Below, piece after piece: positions 1-6,642 of a stretch of 10,198 bases of DNA. Origin of the DNA: Candidatus Helarchaeota archaeon. GTDB taxonomy: Archaea > Asgardarchaeota > Lokiarchaeia > Helarchaeales > HEL-GB-A. Under the pieces are notes generated by a model. That model made no database searches. It saw nothing but the letters and a program-made list of their open reading frames with translations, and was not told the DNA's origin. Within the stretch, counting starts at the first letter, position 1, and each line of letters begins with the position of its first letter. Position numbers and translations under genes: made by a program. The stretch is from positions 1-10,198 of the forward strand of contig JAEOSY010000299.1 of NCBI GenBank assembly GCA_016840125.1. The letters are read 5' to 3'.

Positions 1-1
1 C

Positions 2-1084
2 AATGGATATCTCGATAACGATCGCGTCACGGACTTATTCAAAACATTTGAAATTAAATTTGCCGCAGGTCATTGGTGTGCAGGTGATTTTGTTGACCGG
101 TTTGCGACAGATGGCTACAATGAAGAAGGAAATGTTTCCTCGGATATCTTAGACCAAATTTCCAGGGTTGCTGCTGCGCAAATAGAGGGTATAGAGTTTC
201 ATAATGATATCTTCATCAACGAAAGGGGCAAAATTGATGAAGATAAGATCTCCCAAGTTAAAGGGGCACTTGAGACGCATAATTTAATAGCCACTAATAT
301 GAACACGAACCTGTGGGGCACTCCGAAGTGGAAACTGGGGGCTGCCAGCAATATGAATAAAGAACTGAGAGAAGACGCCAAACAAACTTTACTTCAAACC
401 ATCGAAATCGCTCAAAAGGTTGGATGCAGCTCGGTTGCTTACTGGCCTGGGAGTGATGGCTGGGATTATAACTTCCAAGTAAACTACGGAACCATCCTTG
501 AGTATTTCATTGAAATCTGTGCCGATGTTAATAAAGAGGCTAAAAAACAAGGGATGAAATTTGGGATCGAACCCAAGTTGCATGAACCCCGCGAAGGAAA
601 TATCATCATTGGAACCACCGAAAAAGCCGCCTTGGTTTGCAAAGAAGTGAATAATCTGTGTGGGGGGAATAACATGGGCGTCGCCTTGGATTACGGGCAT
701 ATCCAAATGTATGCCGGCGAACCCGCCGACAATCTCCATACCATGGCAGTCATGGGGGTTCCAGTCCTTAACTTCCATGTCAACAATGCCAAGCTCCATT
801 CGAACGACGAAGATCGCATTACGGGAACGGGTGACCTCTTCAGGTTTATCGATTTCTGCTATGCTAGCATCTCTACAGCATATGGTGGCTATTTTGGAGA
901 GGACCAGTTTGAATACCGCACCGATCCGGTCCAAGCTATGACCCTCTCTCGCGAATTATTCGGAAATTGTATGAAGAAGGCATTACTCATCTATGCAAAA
1001 AAAGACGAGCTCCTGGAAGCTCAAGCCACGGGTGATGCTATAAAAACCCTTAATGTCGTAAAAAAGATAATCTATAATGGGTAA
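2..1084 (+). CDS. Xylose-isomerase-like TIM-barrel sugar isomerase (5' partial)
   Basis: The frame is open from the window edge to TAA at 1082-1084, giving 360 visible residues; the start is outside. Numbered from the first visible codon, landmarks of class I xylose isomerases appear in order: FH at 66-67, E190-P-K192 with a following E-P-R, D230-Y-G-H233-x-Q-M, FH at 258-259, D269-E-D271, T-G-T-G-D-L and F-E304-Y-R-T. These correspond to Streptomyces XylA H54, E181/K183, E217/H220, D255/D257 and D287 as I recall that family. Differences are I70 where XylA has the catalytic D57, N261 in place of D245, and Glu at the D287 position. A metal-dependent aldose-ketose isomerase or epimerase in the cytoplasm is therefore well supported, but xylose as substrate is not. 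Few N-terminal residues are missing if it matches the usual ~390. It faces the downstream minus-strand genes, so it is not part of their operon. Confidence 0.85.
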   Translation, partial: NGYLDNDRVTDLFKTFEIKFAAGHWCAGDFVDRFATDGYNEEGNVSSDILDQISRVAAAQIEGIEFHNDIFINERGKIDEDKISQVKGALETHNLIATNMNTNLWGTPKWKLGAASNMNKELREDAKQTLLQTIEIAQKVGCSSVAYWPGSDGWDYNFQVNYGTILEYFIEICADVNKEAKKQGMKFGIEPKLHEPREGNIIIGTTEKAALVCKEVNNLCGGNNMGVALDYGHIQMYAGEPADNLHTMAVMGVPVLNFHVNNAKLHSNDEDRITGTGDLFRFIDFCYASISTAYGGYFGEDQFEYRTDPVQAMTLSRELFGNCMKKALLIYAKKDELLEAQATGDAIKTLNVVKKIIYNG

Positions 1085-1193
1085 ACATTCAACAAAATCG
1101 CCAAAAGTTAGGCAATTAATTGGATGGAAGTTTGGTGGACGCATCGTAGATATGATCTCGGAGGGGGTGGGTTTAATAGCTCGAGAAAAGTAA
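1077..1193 (+). CDS. Possible 38-residue basic peptide overlapping the isomerase stop
   Basis: An ATG at 1077 overlaps the isomerase stop codon by 8 bases and opens a 38-codon frame ending at TAA 1191-1193. The peptide is basic at the start (MGKHSTKSPK) and has a plausible amphipathic second half with W17, GG at 20-21, a VDMI stretch and an AREK end. Stop-start overlap is what translational coupling would look like. There is no Shine-Dalgarno match upstream and I recognise no family. It may equally be a chance frame or the remnant of a gene lost at this spot. Confidence 0.25.
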   Translation: MGKHSTKSPKVRQLIGWKFGGRIVDMISEGVGLIAREK

Positions 1194-1243
1194 ATAAAAT
1201 AAATACGACTGCATCTTTCTACCCTTCCATCCTGTCTACTCTC

Positions 1244-1249
1244 TTTTTT
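1244..1249 (+). terminator. Oligo-T tract after the isomerase gene
   Basis: A run of six T follows a pyrimidine-rich stretch about 160 bases past the isomerase stop, with another T4 just after it. Archaeal transcription often ends on T-rich tracts without a hairpin. There is no clear stem-loop here, so this rests on position and composition only. Confidence 0.3.
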
Positions 1250-1343
1250 AAGACTAATTTTCGTTTAAAAATACAAAAGGATTATTGCAATAATTACCTT
1301 TAATGATAACGGAAAATAAGTACGTAAATCTGGATTCAGCTGA

Positions 1344-2552
1344 TTATTTGCTCGCTTTTACAACCTCAACTAACGCGCGAACATTTTCCAGTTTCGCATC
1401 CTCTGGTAATCCTATCCCTGGTGAGAGAATTAATCCCCCCTCAGAGAAATGGTCTATCACATTCCTACAATAAGCCTTTATTTTCTCTGGCGTTTCTATC
1501 ACTAGATCTTGATGTTTCACGTTTCCCATGATACAGGAATGCCCTCCCAAAATATCGTGCGCCATGAAAATATCAGTGGGACCATCAAGATTAAAGATAA
1601 TTTTGCGTTCTGGGAGTTCATCCCGGAAGAGCTGGAAATGGTCTTCTGTCCAATAACCCTCGAAGCTTGGCATTGGCACTAGATCTAAATCAATTAAATC
1701 CAGTAATAATTTTTTGAATGAGGGCCAATATAAGTCTTGAAATTGCCGAAAACTCAGAAAATTTGCATCACCACGATGCAGAGGCATAAAAATATTATTA
1801 CAACCAGCTAATTTCACCATTATTTTAGCCATTAACACCATATAGGGCTCAATTTTATGGCTTAATTGTTTGACTTTTTCAGGTACTTTGTGAATATCGC
1901 GCGAAATCCCATGCAGTCCCCGAAAAAAATCGGCGATATAATCATAGGGCGCCCCACTGAAGCCCACTAACGAGCCACAAAAAATAACTGTTCCATCCGC
2001 CTCAGTCTGATTCAGCACTTTCACCATATTATTCCCAAAGGAACGGACCTTTATGATTGCCTTCAAGATGGCATATATAAAACTGAACCAATTCTTCTCG
2101 AATAAGCCTGCCATCTGTGGGAGAATTTTCTTTCCGAAATATTTGGTTCCATCTGCTAAAAATTCCTCGTATTCGCTCGCATCCATATAATTAGTTTCAA
2201 TCAGTTGATACATCTGATCGTCCGAAAGCCCATGCGTCCCCGGCATTTTAAATATTCGTAAATCAATTTTCTCAAAGAGCTCTCCGAATCCCGCAAAAGG
2301 GAAAAAAACTCCATCAAAATCGAAATATTTGTTTGTTTCTAAGAATTTCTCATTCCCTAACTTTTGATTGAAGAAATATTCTCGCGCAGTTATTCCCGTA
2401 TAGCGCGCTGGGAGAATATCATATTCAAGGGCCACTGGTGGGCGGTCTGTGGGCTTTAAAAATATAGTGTTTTGAATCCGATCAAACTTCTCCCTGTATT
2501 TTTCATTATTCTCATACTGGAATTGCATATTTTTCTTGCGTTTCTTTTCCAT
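1344..2552 (-). CDS. URO-D-family methyltransferase-like protein without the MtaA zinc site
   Basis: From the ATG at 2552 this is 402 residues with the (beta/alpha)8 uroporphyrinogen decarboxylase superfamily pattern. It opens with a helix ending in L-K-P-T-D-R-P-P-V (the family's usual P-D-R-x-P-V entry). Later come H259-R-G-D, S-F-E298-G-Y-W, H-S-C-I-M-G-N-V and a final L-S-P-G-I380-G with E-N-V-R-A. MtaA/MtbA relatives have His-x-Cys-Gly where this has Ser-Phe-Glu-Gly, and Cys where this has Ile380, so all three zinc ligands are absent. The E-G-x-W form is, from memory, a common uncharacterised URO-D subfamily in anaerobes. A heme-pathway role is unlikely given the corrinoid genes nearby. 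It is probably cotranscribed with the upstream radical SAM gene. Start choice is uncertain: an in-frame GTG at 2633 follows a GAGG-like site but adds an atypical 27-residue leader, and ATG 2528 gives 394 residues. Confidence 0.82.
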   Translation of the reverse strand: MEKKRKKNMQFQYENNEKYREKFDRIQNTIFLKPTDRPPVALEYDILPARYTGITAREYFFNQKLGNEKFLETNKYFDFDGVFFPFAGFGELFEKIDLRIFKMPGTHGLSDDQMYQLIETNYMDASEYEEFLADGTKYFGKKILPQMAGLFEKNWFSFIYAILKAIIKVRSFGNNMVKVLNQTEADGTVIFCGSLVGFSGAPYDYIADFFRGLHGISRDIHKVPEKVKQLSHKIEPYMVLMAKIMVKLAGCNNIFMPLHRGDANFLSFRQFQDLYWPSFKKLLLDLIDLDLVPMPSFEGYWTEDHFQLFRDELPERKIIFNLDGPTDIFMAHDILGGHSCIMGNVKHQDLVIETPEKIKAYCRNVIDHFSEGGLILSPGIGLPEDAKLENVRALVEVVKASK

Positions 2553-2596
2553 CCCATTAACAAAATAAAATAGAAGCCTCTTGGTGAGACCCCCCT

Positions 2597-2606
2597 GCTT
2601 TAAAGC
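2597..2606. repeat. 10-base perfect palindrome
   Basis: GCTTTAAAGC reads the same on both strands. It lies 45-54 bases upstream of the ATG preferred for the URO-D-like gene, in the gap after the radical SAM gene. It could be a binding site or an internal TATA-like element (TTTAAA), or chance. Confidence 0.25.
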
Positions 2607-2654
2607 CCGTAGAACATGATACGTATGCCACACTTACCCTCGACTCACCACAAT

Positions 2655-4112
2655 TTATCCTCTATTCCATCTATTCTCTCTATTCCCTCTATTCCCTCTC
2701 TTCCCTTTATTCACTAAATGATGAACGGTATTGCTAATTGAAGCGAAAAGCATTCTATAAAATCCCAAGCTAGTGAATCGGGACGCGAAAAATCCAACCC
2801 CTCGAGCACGAGCTAACTGAATGAACCGCGCGACGGGGTTCGTCTTATATGAAACTTCAGCATAGGCTTTATTTAGATATTCTCGCAGCGTTTCTGGCGC
2901 TAAATGGGTATATTTAATGATAGGCGAAAACCAAGTATAATCTCGCCAGTCTTTAGCCATTATTAACCCCTGCTCTTCCAACGCCTCTCCCAATTCTGTT
3001 TTCGGGTATGGAACCATAATTGAAAAAGTAGGTAAATCCAGTTCTAATGCTTTAGTCAATTCGATTGTTGATTCTAAGTCTTCTATTGTGTCATTAACAT
3101 CTGACCCTAAAATGATATTACCTTGAATTATAAATCCTAAATCGTGAAGTTTCCTTATTCCTGCTTTTATTTCTTGAAATTTGAACCGTTTATTGAGGTT
3201 TTTCAAGGTTTTATTTGAAAAACTTTCTAACCCTAATAATAGGGCAAAAAAGCCCGCCTTCGCCATCATTTCAAAGACTTTAGGATATTTTAATACACTA
3301 TCCACACGTGCAGAGGTTTGAAAGATCATATTGAGTTGTTCTTGCATGATATTTTTACAGAGATCCATCACATGGTCTGGATAAACCATGAAATTATCAT
3401 CTACAACATGCACTGATTTTGATATTTTCTGAATTTGGCGCAATTCAGCCATGATGTGAGGGACCGAGCGTACCCTATATTTATGATGATAGAAATTGTG
3501 AATACAACAAAATTTACAATTGAAGGGGCATCCTCTACTTGTTTCCATGCTCACCGTAGGAATTCCAAAAAAGGTATACTTAGCTCGCCTCGCCTTTGGA
3601 GAAAGAAACCGTGCAGGAAACCGTAGTTTATTTAAATCTATTAACTCTCGGTTAGGGTTATGAATAACGCGTCCATTGTTCTTATAAGAAAGCCCTTTAA
3701 TTCCAATTGGACTATTTTTTTTAATTAAATTTCGAAAGGTTAACTCTCCTTCTGAACGTACGATGATATCAATCCACGGAGAGGTGAAAGTATCATCAGT
3801 AGCTACTGTTGGATGCCAACCCCCCACTACCGTCGTTGCACCATGATCTTTCGCGATCTTGGCAATATAATTGACATGATAAATTTGAAAACTATAATTA
3901 CAATTTATACCCACGTAATGCGGTTTAAAATTTTTAATCGCTTCTTCAAGATTCTTACTATTATGTGGTCTATTATCAAACAGACGTGTTTCTGCAATAT
4001 CTTGGACATGTGCCGCAATGTATTCCAATCCGAGCGGTGCCATATTAATATCTGTTTTTGGACCATATCGAAAATTTTTGGGATAATCAGGTTGAATTAG
4101 GAGCACTCGCAT
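2655..4112 (-). CDS. B12-binding-domain radical SAM protein
   Basis: This 485-residue protein has the two-domain layout of class B radical SAM enzymes (BchE/HpnP-like). Residues 1-130 form a cobalamin-binding Rossmann-type domain beginning MRVLLIQPDYP, with P-L-G-L-E-Y-I-A and V-V-G-G-W-H100-P-T. The classical D-x-H-x-x-G is absent, as is usual in this family. Residues 185-400 are the radical SAM barrel, with E-T-S-R-G-C195-P-F-N-C199-K-F-C202 binding the 4Fe-4S cluster, then V-D-D-N, L-L-L-G-L-E-S and an I-I-L-G-S strand. Family members methylate unactivated carbon or do other radical chemistry; the substrate is unknown here. The last ~18 residues are a Gly-Asn-Arg repeat from a DNA minisatellite, so the conserved protein ends near residue 467. 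The ATG at 4112 is preceded by AGGTGA. It is the first gene of a minus-strand unit with the URO-D-like gene and diverges from the corrinoid operon. Confidence 0.9.
   Translation of the reverse strand: MRVLLIQPDYPKNFRYGPKTDINMAPLGLEYIAAHVQDIAETRLFDNRPHNSKNLEEAIKNFKPHYVGINCNYSFQIYHVNYIAKIAKDHGATTVVGGWHPTVATDDTFTSPWIDIIVRSEGELTFRNLIKKNSPIGIKGLSYKNNGRVIHNPNRELIDLNKLRFPARFLSPKARRAKYTFFGIPTVSMETSRGCPFNCKFCCIHNFYHHKYRVRSVPHIMAELRQIQKISKSVHVVDDNFMVYPDHVMDLCKNIMQEQLNMIFQTSARVDSVLKYPKVFEMMAKAGFFALLLGLESFSNKTLKNLNKRFKFQEIKAGIRKLHDLGFIIQGNIILGSDVNDTIEDLESTIELTKALELDLPTFSIMVPYPKTELGEALEEQGLIMAKDWRDYTWFSPIIKYTHLAPETLREYLNKAYAEVSYKTNPVARFIQLARARGVGFFASRFTSLGFYRMLFASISNTVHHLVNKGKRGNRGNRENRWNRG
2658..2714 (-). 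repeat. 9-base minisatellite inside the radical SAM 3' end
   Basis: On the minus strand, units of GGGAATAGA repeat in phase. Reading toward the stop the units are GTGAATAAA (diverged), GGGAAGAGA, GGGAATAGA twice, GAGAATAGA, TGGAATAGA, then a final GGA. Five units at 2661-2705 differ from the consensus by at most one base. Because the unit is three codons long it adds a G-N-R-like tripeptide per copy without shifting frame, making the basic tail of the protein. Confidence 0.85.
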
Positions 4113-4124
4113 CGGTTTTTATCC

Positions 4125-4130
4125 TCACCT
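4125..4130 (-). promoter_or_regulatory. Shine-Dalgarno site of the radical SAM gene
   Basis: AGGTGA on the minus strand, followed immediately by GGA, matches the complement of the 16S 3' end. It sits 12 bases before the ATG at 4112 (an overlapping GAGG is 10 bases away), supporting that start. Confidence 0.6.
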
Positions 4131-4247
4131 ATCATTCATATGAAAAATTCATAAAACTATCGCTCAAATTACAATATTGCTTATCACAATAATAACAAAT
4201 TCTTTTAAGCAATTCTATTTTTATTCTTAAAATTCTATCACTAATTA

Positions 4248-4252
4248 GAGGT
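4248..4252 (+). promoter_or_regulatory. Shine-Dalgarno site of the corrinoid protein gene
   Basis: GAGGT lies 7 bases before the ATG at 4260, an ideal spacing that fixes this start. Confidence 0.7.
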
Positions 4253-4259
4253 TATTCCT

Positions 4260-4892
4260 ATGGATTTATTAGAGGAAATTCAGGAAGCCGTCCTCAAAGG
4301 AGATGCAGAAAAAGCGACTGCTCTTGCCAAAGAAATTGTAGATGAAGAACTTGATTTGAATGATGCAATTAGTAATGGCTTAAACGAGGGAATGCGACGG
4401 GTGAGTATGTTATATGATAAACGGGAATATTTTCTACCCGAAATAATAGTAGCCGCGGATGCACTCTATGAAGCATTGACAGTATTCAAATCCCACCTGA
4501 CAGGAGATCAAGAGCATAAAGCCACTGTAATTTGCGGTGTCGTCCGGGGTGATATCCATGATATCGGGAAAAACGTCGTAAAACTCTTTTTGGAAGCGGG
4601 GGGCTATAGGGTTATTGATTTAGGACGGAATGTCCCCGCTGAAACCTTCATAGAGGCAATTAAAACACATCATGCCGAGGTTTTAGCGCTTTCGACGCTC
4701 ATGAGTCCTACACTCGAAAATATGACCGAGGTAGTAGAACTACTGAAATTAGAAAATATCCATGAAAATGTCAAAGTAATCATCGGGGGCGCAGCAGTGA
4801 CTGAAAAATTCGCAGAAGAGATTGGTGCAACCTACCTCAATGATGCTACTTCCGCTATAAAATATTTGAACAAATTTTTTGGGGGGAAATAG
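4260..4892 (+). CDS. Corrinoid protein of a methyltransferase system (MtaC/MtbC/MttC type)
   Basis: At 210 residues this matches the usual size of stand-alone corrinoid shuttle proteins. Residues 1-82 form the helical cap domain that covers the methyl group, including L-N-E-G-M-R-R-V and Y-F-L-P-E-I-I-V-A-A-D. Residues 88-205 form the B12-binding domain with D98-I-H100-D-I-G103-K-N, where H100 is the lower cobalt ligand. Also visible are S145-T-L-M-S-P and I-I-G-G177-A-A, which hold the nucleotide tail of cobalamin. It would carry a methyl group on cobalt in the cytoplasm between a substrate methyltransferase and an acceptor methyltransferase. The latter is encoded directly downstream, one base after this stop. 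Nothing in the sequence tells which methylated substrate is used, so I give no mta/mtb/mtt symbol. A reductive activase (RamA-like) is not seen in this window. Confidence 0.93.
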   Translation: MDLLEEIQEAVLKGDAEKATALAKEIVDEELDLNDAISNGLNEGMRRVSMLYDKREYFLPEIIVAADALYEALTVFKSHLTGDQEHKATVICGVVRGDIHDIGKNVVKLFLEAGGYRVIDLGRNVPAETFIEAIKTHHAEVLALSTLMSPTLENMTEVVELLKLENIHENVKVIIGGAAVTEKFAEEIGATYLNDATSAIKYLNKFFGGK

Positions 4893-4893
4893 T

Positions 4894-5937
4894 TTGGAAT
4901 TGCTCGAACAAGTGCCTGACATTTTGGATGGTCTCATGGCAAAGCCTGGGGCGAAACTCCCTACCTTTCCTATCATCCTAGGCTATTCTATTAATGAATA
5001 TCATAAAAAAACCGGAATTCCTGCTTCGGAAATTATGCGCGATGGTGAAAAAATTGCCCAAGCCCAAATGTACGTTGCCCGGCGGTTTAAGATCCCATTT
5101 GTAATTAGTATTATTGATTTAAACGTCGTAGGTGAAGCTTTCGGCTCCAAACTCACTTATCTTCCCGACGTTATTCCTGTCCATGAACAAGCAGCTATTA
5201 ATGGGCTGGACGGTATTGACGAACTCGAATCAAGGGATCCCCACCGCGATGGGCGGATGCCAGAAGTTATTAAGGCCTCTAAAATGTTTGGACAAAAGTT
5301 TAACGCTGAAGGGGAATTTAGCTTTGGAGGTTGTGAAGGTCCTATAACTGCCGCTGGCTCTGTCTGGGGGGTTGAAAACTTAATGCGAAACATGATTAAA
5401 AACCCTGATCTAGTCCATAAAGTCCTCTCAGCATGTACTGATACTATTATCGATTTTTGCAACGCTCAAATGGACGCGGGCGTTCTTGGACTTGGACTTG
5501 CCGAGCCCACGGCTTCCTCAACATGCATCTCGCCTCAGTTCTTTAAAGAATTCGCCGTACCTTATTTGAAGAAAATCACCCGAAAAGTCAATTGCCCCGC
5601 CTTTCTCCTCCATGTGTGCGGTGAATCCCAAGACCTCGTTAAATTTGTGAGTAAAATTACAAATATTTTGATTTATAGCGTTGACCAAGTGGATATAAGT
5701 GTGGCGAAAGAGACAATCGGTAAGAAATTCCTCTGCATGCTGGGGAATGTTTCCACGGGTTTGATGCGTCGTGGCACACCCGCTGAAGTGGAAGCGGCAA
5801 CTAAAGCTTGCATCCAAGAAGCTGCATCTGGTGGCAAGTTTATCCTCAGCACCGGGTGCGATATTGCTCCTGGAACTCCTCCTGAAAATATCGAGACTCT
5901 TATGAGGATCGGAAACGCTTGGAAATTCCCGAAATAA
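4894..5937 (+). CDS. MtaA/MtbA-type zinc methyltransferase (URO-D superfamily)
   Basis: From TTG at 4894 this is 347 residues; a G6 run at 4881-4886 lies 7 bases upstream and the corrinoid stop ends at 4892, so the genes are tightly coupled. An upstream in-frame TTG at 4879 would overlap that gene. Family signs are D-L-N-V-V-G-E-A-F-G, E-G-P-I-T-A-A, L-A-E-P-T-A-S, L-L-H240-V-C242-G and S-T-G-C322-D-I-A-P-G-T-P-P-E-N. His-x-Cys plus the distant Cys are the zinc ligands that activate a thiol in the coenzyme M methyltransferases MtaA and MtbA. In those enzymes the methyl group moves from the corrinoid protein to coenzyme M. Whether the acceptor here is coenzyme M, tetrahydromethanopterin or another compound cannot be read from the sequence. 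It pairs with the upstream corrinoid protein and ends 3 bases from the convergent DUF98 gene. Confidence 0.9.
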   Translation: MELLEQVPDILDGLMAKPGAKLPTFPIILGYSINEYHKKTGIPASEIMRDGEKIAQAQMYVARRFKIPFVISIIDLNVVGEAFGSKLTYLPDVIPVHEQAAINGLDGIDELESRDPHRDGRMPEVIKASKMFGQKFNAEGEFSFGGCEGPITAAGSVWGVENLMRNMIKNPDLVHKVLSACTDTIIDFCNAQMDAGVLGLGLAEPTASSTCISPQFFKEFAVPYLKKITRKVNCPAFLLHVCGESQDLVKFVSKITNILIYSVDQVDISVAKETIGKKFLCMLGNVSTGLMRRGTPAEVEAATKACIQEAASGGKFILSTGCDIAPGTPPENIETLMRIGNAWKFPK

Positions 5938-5940
5938 CGC

Positions 5941-6570
5941 CTATTTAAAGGATTCTTTTCGATAATTCAAAATCCGCTTCTTATCAGAAGTCGCTATTTG
6001 AAAATCGAAATGTTCCGGTTCGCTTGGAAAATACTCATTGATGATGAAAATTGGTTTCTTTGCGTGATATATAACATATGCGCGATGTAAAATGTATTCT
6101 TTTGCGAAAGGGAATAATTTTCGGAAAAATTGTACATTATTCACATTGAATTTGCTGAAAGTCATGATTTCACGATAGGTTTCCAATTTCTCTTCTTCGA
6201 TAATCATCCCTATTCCAAGGTTACTATAATCTAATTTATGCATGATAACTGGTGTGATGTTTTTAGTACAGATTAAACTGAGAGCGTAAATCAGGTTTGT
6301 TTCGGTTTTCGCACACTGGAGAATCACTTCTCGATATTTAAAATTCTTACAAAAGTGAAGGCGATCACTTTTATAATAGAGATCATATTTATGGAGCTTA
6401 TTCCATAAGAAACAGGTGTTGATTTTAGGTTTAATTAGATTTATTAAGGACCCCGTCCATTGGCGAAGTGTCTGTGTGACAGTCCCGTTTGAATGAAGCA
6501 AAATTCGATGAAGGGGGCTCAGTTCTCTTTCCTCAATTGGAAGAACCAAATTCGCCTTTTGGATTAACAT
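5941..6570 (-). CDS. DUF98 / archaeal-type chorismate lyase-like protein
   Basis: This 209-residue protein matches the chorismate lyase-like family (DUF98, as in Methanocaldococcus MJ0807). It shows L17-S-P-L-H-R-I-L-L with N-G-T-V-T, R80-E-V-I-L, an A-L-S-L-I strand, L-G-I-G-M-I-I with T-Y-R-E-I, then H-R163-A-Y-V-I and I-I-N-E179-Y-F-P. R80 and E179 correspond to the catalytic Arg and Glu of UbiC. The expected reaction is chorismate to 4-hydroxybenzoate plus pyruvate. In methanogens that product is reported to feed methanopterin synthesis, so a pterin cofactor role is possible here. The start is firm because an in-frame TAG lies just upstream. No Shine-Dalgarno is present and a TATA-like box is centred 26 bases away, suggesting a leaderless mRNA. 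It follows the GH2 gene by 72 bases and converges on the methyltransferase gene. Confidence 0.75.
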   Translation of the reverse strand: MLIQKANLVLPIEERELSPLHRILLHSNGTVTQTLRQWTGSLINLIKPKINTCFLWNKLHKYDLYYKSDRLHFCKNFKYREVILQCAKTETNLIYALSLICTKNITPVIMHKLDYSNLGIGMIIEEEKLETYREIMTFSKFNVNNVQFFRKLFPFAKEYILHRAYVIYHAKKPIFIINEYFPSEPEHFDFQIATSDKKRILNYRKESFK

Positions 6571-6592
6571 TGTGAGAACGAGATGAAATCCC

Positions 6593-6599
6593 TATTTAA
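6593..6599 (-). promoter_or_regulatory. TATA-like box for a leaderless transcript
   Basis: TTAAATA on the minus strand, preceded by AAAAA resembling a purine-rich BRE, is centred about 26 bases upstream of the ATG at 6570. That distance puts the transcription start at the start codon itself, in keeping with the lack of a ribosome binding site. Confidence 0.5.
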
Positions 6600-6642
6600 T
6601 TTTTATTACGATGGTCACACGGCTTACAAAGTGTAATACTCC

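Larger units (their letters stand above)
4113..4259. promoter_or_regulatory. Divergent promoter region of the methyl-transfer genes
   Basis: This AT-rich 147-base gap separates the divergent radical SAM (-) and corrinoid (+) genes, so both promoters must lie here. TTTTAA at 4203-4208 is a possible plus-strand TATA-like element, and TTTTATGAA (minus strand, around 4150) a weaker candidate for the other direction. AATTCTAT occurs at 4211-4218 and again at 4231-4238, exactly 20 bases apart. No riboswitch-like structure is evident. Confidence 0.45.

Noticed and set aside
389..934. A 181-codon open frame antisense to the isomerase gene
   Set aside because: It lies wholly opposite a gene with clear xylose-isomerase motifs and has no family features or ribosome binding site.
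2553..2633. A 27-codon extension of the URO-D-like protein from a GTG start
   Set aside because: The added residues do not resemble the family's N-terminus and overlap the gap holding a palindrome. It was kept only as an alternative because of a GAGG-like site before the GTG.
2658..2714. A possible CRISPR array
   Set aside because: The units are contiguous 9-mers without spacers, which is a minisatellite and not repeat-spacer structure.
4113..4259. A possible cobalamin riboswitch ahead of the corrinoid gene
   Set aside because: No B12-box-like sequence or stem-rich structure is visible; the region is simple AT-rich promoter DNA.
5157..5462. A 101-codon minus-strand frame inside the zinc methyltransferase gene
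   Set aside because: It is a shadow frame of a gene with an intact motif set.
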